Origin: Limnoperna fortunei | Lineage: Eukaryota; Mollusca; Bivalvia; Mytilida; Modiolidae | Direction of reading: 5' to 3' | Assembly: GCA_944474755.1 (NCBI GenBank) | Contig: OX104115.1 | Location: forward strand, 49,593,648 to 49,657,647 | Length of the DNA stretch: 64,000 bases | In this document: in pieces, positions 56,275 through 64,000 of the stretch | How the letters are laid out: every line of letters begins with the position of its first letter | How positions within the stretch are numbered: position 1 is the stretch's first letter | Program-made: the position numbers and the translations under genes | The notes under the pieces: generated by a model | The model's database searches: none | What the model saw: the letters and a program-made list of their open reading frames with translations, nothing else | Told to the model about the DNA's origin: nothing

Positions 56275-59200
56275 ATTTTCTACGGAAGCCTTAAAGGGCC
56301 ATTTTGACTTTTAACTTTTAACTTACTAATTCTGGCTTTTTTGTTTTGAGTTTTGACTATTGACTTGTTATACAAGCCGACTGGGGACATTTTCACTTTT
56401 ATCTTATGACTTTCAACCTTTTTCCTATCGACTTTTGTCTTTTGACTTCTTACTGTCTACGTAAGCCTTGAAGGGACATTTTTGTCTTTCAACTTCTTAC
56501 ACTTGACCTTTTTGAAAAATTGAAGATTGTACAGCTGCACAAACCCCATAATTTTCAATTATATCAATTGTAAATCTATGTCTTACGGAAGCCTTGGAGG
56601 GCCATTTTGACTTTTAACTTTTAACTTACTAATTCTGACTTTTTTGTTTTGAGTTTTGACTATTGACTTATGATACAAGCCGACTGGGGACATTTTCACT
56701 TTTAACTTTTGACTTTCAACCTTTTGACTATTGACTTTTGCCTTTTGACTTTTGACTTCAGACTTTTTACGTAAGCCGTGAAAGGACATTTTTGTCTTTC
56801 AAATGTCTTTCAACTTCTTACAATAGACTTTTTACTTTTCAACTTATGACTTTCAAGGCTGGAAACAATGTTCAAAGACAATCTCACCTTAGTTAGATTT
56901 ACTAAAACCTTATAAAAATGTGAGCTCACTGACAAAATTATCTTCAGGAAAAGAGCAAATTCCACAACCTTCTTTGTATTTTTGTATGAGTTAATCAATT
57001 TTATACAGAAAATTTACTTCTTTATCCTATTGTATACGTCTATAAACCAATCGTAATATGAAATTTCAATAATCGCATTATTTCTGTAACACACTTCATT
57101 CTGACTTTTTATTTTGTGTAACGTGATCGGTGCTAAAGGTCAATAAATTGGATTTCCTGGAGAAAGAGACAGTTGTTTTTTTTTTTTTTACAAAAGTCAA
57201 TAAATCGCATCGGACAGCGAGACATAGATTTACAATTGATATAATGGAAAATTTTGGGGTTTGTGCAGCTGTACAATCTTCAATTTTTCCAGCCTAAAAA
57301 GTCATAAATTGAAAAGTAAAAAGTCAAGTGTAAGAAGTTGAAAGACAAAAATGTCCCTTCAAGGCTTTCGTAAAAAGTAAGAAGTAAAAAGTCAAAAGAC
57401 AAAATTCGATACTCAAAAGGTTGAAAGTCATAAGATAAAAGTGAAAATGTCCCCAGTCGGCTTGTATAACAAGTCAATAGTCAAAACTCAAAACAAAAAA
57501 GCCAGAATTAGTAAGTTAAAAGTTAAAAGTCAAAATGGCCCTCCAAGGCTTCCGTAATGTCTCGCTGTCCGATACGATTTATTGACTTTTGTAAAAAAAA
57601 AACAACTGTCTCTTTCTCCAGAAATCCAATTTGTTGACTTTTAACACCGAGCACGTGGAGCCTTGGAGGGTCATTTTGACTTTTAACTTTTAACTTAATA
57701 CTTCTGACATTTTTGTTTCCAGTTCTGAGTATTGACCTATTATACAAAGCCGACTGGGGACATTTTCACTTTTAACTTTTGACTTTCAACCTTTTGACTA
57801 TTGACTTTTGTCTTTTGACTTTTGACTTCTGACTTTTTACGTAAGCCGTAAAGGGACATTTTTGTCTTTCAACTTCTTACAATTGACTTTTTACTTTGCA
57901 ACTTATGACTTTAAAGGCTGTAAACAATGTTCAACGATAATCTCACCTTCGTTAGATTTCCTAAAACATATTAATTATAAAAATGTGTGTTCACTGATAA
58001 AAAAATATCTTTAGGAAAAGTGCAAGTTTCTGTATCAAAACCATATAAGACAAAATTATTTAAAAAATACATGAATATAACGAAAACGAATGGATTTACT
58101 TCCTTATGCTATTGTATAACATCTAGGTGTATTAACCAATCGTAATATGAGATTTCTGTAACACACTTATTTCTGACTTTTTTTGTGTGTAACGTGCTCG
58201 GTGTTAAAAGTCAAAAGATTGGATTTCTGTAGAACAGAAACTTGTTTATTAACATAGGTCAATAAATCGCATCAGACAGCGAGACATAGATATACAATTT
58301 ATATAATGGAATAGTTTGGGTTTTGTGCAGCTCTAGACTGGGGACATTTTCACTTTTAACTTTTGACTTTCAAACTTTTGACTATTGACTTTTGTATTTT
58401 GACTTGTGACTTTTGACTTTTTACGTAAGCCGTAAAGGCACATTTTTGTCTTTCAACTTCTTACGGAAGCCTTGGAGGGCCATTTTGACATTTTAACTTT
58501 TAACTTACTAATTCTGACTTTTTTGTTTTGAGTTTTGACTATTGACTTATGATACAAGCCGACTGGGGACATTTTCACTTTTAACTTTTGACCTTCAACC
58601 TTTTGACTATTGACTTTTGCCTTTTGACTTTTGACTTCAGACTTTTTACGTAAGCCGTGAAGGGACATTTTTGTCTTTCAAATGTCTTTCAACTTCTTTC
58701 AATTGACTTTTTACTTTTCAACTTATGACTTTCAAGGCGGGAAACAATGTTCAAAGACAATCTCACCTTAGTTAGATTTACTAAAACCTTATAAAAATGT
58801 GAGCTCACTGACAAAATTATCTTCAGGAAAAGAGCAAATTCCACAACCTCCTTTGTATTTTTGTATGAGTTAATCTATTTTATACAGAAAATTTACTTCT
58901 TTATGCTATTGTATACGTCTATAAACCAATCGTAATATGAAATTTCAATACTCGCATTATTTCTGTAACACACTTCATTCTGACTTTTTATTTTTGGTAA
59001 CGTGCTCGGTGTTAAAAGTCATCAAATTGGATTTCTGGAGAAAGAGACAGTTGTTTTTTTTACAAAAGTCAATAAATCGCATATTAAAGCTGTTTTCTAC
59101 GCAAGCCCTGGAGGGCCATTTTGTCTTTCAACTTTTAACTTATTACTTCTGACTTTTTTATTTTGAGTTTTGACTATTGACTTATTATACAAGCCGACTG

Positions 59201-61705
59201 GGGACATTTTCACTTTTAACTTTTGACTTTCAAACTTTTGACTATTGACTTTTGTATTTTGACTTTTGACTTTTGACTTTTTACGTAAGCCGTAAAGGGA
59301 CATTTTTGTCTTTCAACTTCTTTAAATTAACTTTTTTCTTTTCAACTTATGACGTTCAAGGCGGTAAACAATGTTCAAAGACAATGTCACCTTCGTAAAA
59401 TTTACTTAAACATATTAATTATAAAAATGTGAGTTCACTGAAAAAATATCTTCGGGAAAAGTGCAAACTTTTTTATCAGAAGTCATAAGTTGAAAAGTAA
59501 AAAGTCAATTGTAAGAAGTTGAAAGACAAAAACGTCCCTTTACGGCTTACGTAAAAAGTCATAAGTCAAATGTCAAAAGACAAAAGACAAAAGTCAATAG
59601 TCAAAAGGTTGAAAGTCAAAAGTAAAAAGTGAAAATGTCCCCAGTCGGCCTATATAACAAGACAATAGTCAAACTCAAAACATAAAAGCGAGAAGTAGTA
59701 AGTTAAAAGTTAAAAGTCAAAATGGCCCTCCAAGGCTTCCGTAGTTTTCATTGTAGAGTTTGTATAAAGTCATGAACGATATATACGGAAGCCTTGGAGG
59801 GCCATTTTGACTTTTAACTTTTAACTTACTAATTCTGGCTTTTTTGTTTTGAGTTTTGACTATTGACTTGTTATACAAGCCGACTGGGGACATTTTCACT
59901 TTTATCTTATGACTTTCAACCTTTTGACTATCGACTTTTGTCTTTTGACTTTTTACTTCTTACTTTTTACGAAAGCCTTGAAGGGACATTTTTGTCTTTC
60001 AACTTCTTACACTTGACTTTTTACTTTTCAATTTATGACCTTTTAGGCTGGAAAAATTGAAGATTGTACAGCTGCACAAACCCCAAAATTTTCCATTATA
60101 TCAATTGTAAATCTATGTCTCGCTGTCCGATGCGATTTATTGACTTTTGTAAAAAAAACAACTGTCTCTTTCTCCAGGAAATCCAATTTGTTGACTTTTA
60201 GCACCGAGCACGTTACACAAAATAAAAAGTCAGAATGAAGTGTGTTACAGAAATAATGCGATTATTGAAATTTCATATTATGATTGGTTTATAGACGTAT
60301 ACAATAGGATAAAGAAGTAAATTTTCAGGAGGTTGTGGAATTTGCTCTTTTCCTGAAGATAATTTTGTCAGTGAGCTCACATTTTTATAAGGTTTTAGTA
60401 AATCTAACTAAGGTGAGATTGTCTTTGAACATTGTTTCCAGCCTTGAAAGTCATAAGTTGAAAAGTAAAAAGTCTATTGTACGGAAGCCTTGGAGGGCCA
60501 TTTTGACTTTTAACTTTTAACTTATTAATTCTGACTTTTTTGTTTTGAGTTTTGACTATTGACTTGTTATACAAGCCGACTGGGGACATTTTCACTTTTA
60601 TCTTATGACTTTCAACCTTTTGACTATCGACTTTTGTCTTTTGACTTTTGACTTCTTACTTTTTACGTAAGCCTTGAAGGGACATTTTTGTCTTTCAACT
60701 TCTTACACTTTACTTTTTACTTTTCAATTTATGACTTTTTAGGCTGGAAAAATTGAATATTGTACAGCTGCACAAACCCCAAAATTTTCCATTATTTCAA
60801 TTGTAAATCTATGTCTCGCTGTCCGATACGATTTATTGACTTTTGGAAAAAAAACTACTGTCTCTTTCTCCAGAAATCCAATTTGTTGACTTTTAACACC
60901 GAGCACGTTACACAAAATAAAAAGTCAGAATGAAGTGTGTTACAGAAATAATGCGATTATTGAAATTTCATATTACGATTGGTTTATAGACGTATACAGT
61001 AGCATAAAGAAGTAAATTTTCTGTATAAAATTGATTAACTCATACAAACATACAAAGGAGGTTGTGGAATTTGCTCTTTTAATGAAGATATTTTTGTCAG
61101 TGAGCTCACATTTTTATAATTAAAAGGTTTTAGTAAATCTAACTAAGGTGAGATTGTCTTTGAACATTGTTTCCCGCCTTGAAAGTCATAAGTTGAAAAG
61201 TAAAAAGTCAATTGTAAGAAGTTGAAAGACATTTGAAAGACAAAAATGTCCCTTCACGGCTTACGTAAAAAGTCTGAAGTCAAAAGTCAAAAGGCAAAAT
61301 TCAATAGTAAAAAGTTTGAAAGTCAAAAGTTAAAAGTGAAAATGTCCCCAGTCGGCTTGTATAACAAGTCAATAGCCAAAACTCAAAACAAAAAAGCCAG
61401 AATTAGTAAGTTAAAAGTTAAAAGTCAAAATGACCCTCCAAGGCTTCCGTACTATTGTAAGAAGTTGAAAGACATTTGAAAGACAAAAATGTCCTTTCAC
61501 GGCTTACGTAAAAAGTCTGAAGTCAAAAGTCAAAAGGCAAAAGTCAATAGTCAAAAGGTTGAAAGTCAAAAGTTAAAAGTGAAAATGTCCCCAGTCGGCT
61601 TGTATCATAAGTCAATAGTCAAAACTCAAAACAAAAAAGTCAGAATTAGTAAGTTAAAAGTTAAAAGTCAAAATGGCCCTCCAAGGCTTCCGTAGATATA
61701 TAGGA
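56275..61705. repeat. AAAAGTC-heptamer array with conserved 20-bp boxes, both orientations
   Basis: About a dozen ~240-bp blocks each contain three related boxes in fixed order: ATGTCCCTTCACGGCTTACG, ATGTCCCCAGTCGGCTTGTA and ATGGCCCTCCAAGGCTTCCG. They are spaced ~96 and ~88 bp apart (e.g. 61246, 61342, 61430 and 61489, 61585, 61673), joined by degenerate AAAAGTC/AAAAGTT heptamers. Blocks at ~57350, 59530, 61246 and 61489 run forward; those at ~56290, 56590, 57660, 58340, 58460, 59105, 59790 and 60485 run reverse. A ~450-bp unique-looking spacer recurs between blocks. The Lys/Ser-rich ORFs across it follow from the 7-bp period. Confidence 0.87.
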
Positions 61706-61861
61706 CAGCTTTGTATCTGTACCATTTATTAGCCTTATTAAGTAAGATATCATTCTTAGTTTGATATCAATTTCAATCTGATAAATACCAAGCTCCCCAT
61801 ATACATGTGTATCATGTAATTTGGTGTGAATGATTTCAATTTTAGCATAGTTTACAGACAA

Positions 61862-62330
61862 CTATAATGTTTTTACAACAGCCACAAACTTCTGTAAAAG
61901 TAAAATAGGTTTCACCATTTTGTTGAAAATGTCGACCTGGCATTTAATTGATAAATTAAATGAGCGACCACGTTTTAGGACTTCAAACATTGCCTTTGTT
62001 GCCTTTTCTTCTAGCTTCTCAATACTTCTTTTCAAGTTCCCAATTCTACTAAGCAGGATGCCTAAGTAATTAAATTCTGTAATAATATCCAAAACTGCCC
62101 GGTTTAATGTAAACTTTAAATTCGCTGCTTGCTTATCCTTTGAGAACATAATAACTTTTGATTTTTCGAAGTTAACTTTTCGTTTCCATATGTCGTAGTA
62201 TTACTAAAACTTTCTGTAGTTCTTCTGTTGATTCTTCCATAAGGACTGTATCTGCATATAAAAGAAAGAATAATTTCAGAAAAATGTTCAATTTATAATT
62301 AATAGTCTCTGAAAAAGAATCTAATTCGCA
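61862..62330 (-). pseudogene. LINE reverse transcriptase C-terminal half (relic)
   Basis: The minus strand reads LLYADTVLMEESTEELQKVL, a frame break, ANLKFTLNRAVLDIITEFNY, LGILLSRIGNLKRSIEKLEE and NKMVKPILL, the RT motif C to thumb region of a LINE. The catalytic YADD is reduced to YADT by loss of a codon. Nothing upstream is convincing. Confidence 0.78.
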
Positions 62331-64000
62331 TACGCACACATCCATTGTTTTGTTATAGATTAAATTCACCGTTTGTACCTCGTGGTGTAAAGAATTTAAA
62401 ATCATAAAGGCTACCTTATTGCAGTGGTGTTCATTCACCTGTGAAGTAATTTGAGACTCTAGAATGTTCAACGGCCATTACACAAAAAGTTATATTTTTG
62501 TTAGTTATGAAATCTTTACAAATACCGTCAGACGTAAATTAAAACATGTGACAAATTTTTTCATTCGTTTCCGTGAGATATTTATAAATGTTGATTGAAA
62601 TGGAGATCGATTGACAACATTAAATATGGTACAGGTAAGTGTATTTTCTTTTTAATGCAATTCAATTGATCAGTATTGATTATTTGTTTCTCGTTGATTG
62701 ATCCGGAAATCAGTTTTCGTTTGTCATGGTGACAGATAATTTATAAGATAACTACTTGCTATTTTTGTTTTGATTGCCAAAAAAGACACAAATATAATAT
62801 ATCAATGGATGTATATGTTGATGGACTTAAAACATGCGCATTTGAATGATTTTTGTATTTTTTCACATAAATGACAGCAAAAATCAATACAGACTGAAAC
62901 ATGTAATACAAATATTTATATATCGCCAAAATTATTGATGAACTTTTCATACTTTGTTAAGGTCGGGTTAGCCACAGGGACTTACCACCACTCCACCACT
63001 AGGCGTTAACGTTAGCCTCTACGATTCTAATTTGACCTAAATTGTTAGAAACTATAGATGGTCCATAGTGAATCCGGTTAGAAATCCCGTATGAAATGGG
63101 CACTGTTACTTAATGTCCTTACCACCAGAATTCTTCATGTTTATCGACAAAAAGCCGGAAATATTGATCTAAATGTGAACTGTAGTCATGGCGACAACAA
63201 TGTTTTTTTCATGAAACATTGTTATTGAGGTGAAAGCGTATTATTCAATTTGGAGAAAAGAATTGTCAGTTTGTGTTCAGAGAATTTTTGTTTTTCATTG
63301 CTACAGACTATTTGATATTTGGGTGTGTAAACTTTATAACCCTGAAGTTCGACCACAAACCTACTAGTAATTTAACAGCTTTAAATATGCTGTTAATATT
63401 ATAGCAAAAATTTGTTTTATTAAACTACTCTTTTGTACATACATTTTATTTTTCTAAATGTAATCTTTCAGCTAAACTGTCGAGAACTTATATATGGCTT
63501 TAATGGTATATTCTTTGTATAAATCATGTATTTAAATGACTAGAACAAACTAACAACACAACTGATCGCATGTCTATTTAATGTACACAGGTATATAATC
63601 GCTTTGTACAATATATAAGGTAATCCTTCACCCGTATCGATAAAAGAAGCATGACAAATGATTTAACCAAATAAAAATCTTGTTATTTCAAGGTGTTTAA
63701 GTCTTTTTAAATAAATATAAATAGAAAATTTGTCACGATCACAAACACAACTACATGTAAATATGACTAGTATATTATCCATTATTAATTAAGTACTATA
63801 ATATTCACTTAGATAACAGTAACAATACCAATTAATATATTTTGCTGAACCAGTCCAATACGGAATTGACAAGTCCAATATCAGTATTGGTCTGATCAAC
63901 ATGTGTTGGCCTGATTAATTTGGACTAGTTAATTAATAAAGATATCATTACGCAGTATTATTAACCAACTAAGTAATAAATTATCAGTATTTCTACCCAT
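62331..64000. other. Unassigned region to window end
   Basis: AT-rich. I see no supported gene, RNA or named repeat. Confidence 0.5.

Noticed and set aside
56583..61695. Family of Lys/Ser-rich proteins from repeated ORFs
   Set aside because: The similarity follows from the 7-bp repeat read in one strand; ORFs occur in both orientations wherever the repeat lies.

Overview
This is an AT-rich eukaryotic window dominated by repeats. The repeat families look like those of a bivalve mollusc: tRNA-derived SINEs, tandem-repeat-bearing non-autonomous elements, esterase-ORF1 LINEs and a Penelope-like element. I cannot fix the species. I support one host gene: a Mastermind (mam/MAML) homologue on the minus strand. 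Its first coding exon (32463-32708) carries the Notch/CSL-binding MamL-1 domain. Its second (2819-4990) carries the long Gln/Met/Ser-rich remainder. They are joined by a ~27.5 kb intron and give a predicted 805-residue nuclear co-activator.

Layout. 1-2.8 kb is downstream flank or 3' UTR with two SINEs. 2.8-5.0 kb is exon 2. 5.1-28.0 kb is the intron packed with non-autonomous elements: two copies of a ~145-bp-unit minisatellite element, a ~150-bp-unit element, five copies plus a fragment of a GCTCACCTG-ended element, and two elements ending in GGGGGTAT. 28.2-31.5 kb holds a TTAA-flanked element and a TIR element with 9-bp target duplications. 32.4-35 kb is exon 1 and its upstream flank, with duplicated modules and several perfect TGACGTCA sites. 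36.1-37.2 kb is an interleaved pair of perfect inverted repeats. 38.5-44.2 kb is a SINE, a Ty3/gypsy integrase relic and a decayed LINE disrupted by a small TIR element. 48-56 kb has LINE relics, a 40-bp perfect inverted repeat next to a 61-bp satellite array, SINE heads and a 5'-truncated Penelope-like element. 56.3-61.7 kb is a large array of AAAAGTC-like heptamers punctuated by a conserved 20-bp box, in both orientations. 61.9-62.3 kb is a LINE relic and the rest is unassigned.

The most striking observation is that several element families with unrelated sequences share one architecture. Each has a small 5' hairpin, then a ~10-bp terminal core, then tandem units of about 140-170 bp (or a ~322-bp double), in most cases a GAC/GACGG-rich microsatellite, and a strong 3' terminal hairpin whose outer arm is complementary to the 5' core. 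In the GCTCACCTG family the stems differ between subfamilies by compensatory changes. That points to selection on folded single-stranded DNA or RNA ends. No protein that could mobilise these elements is encoded here.
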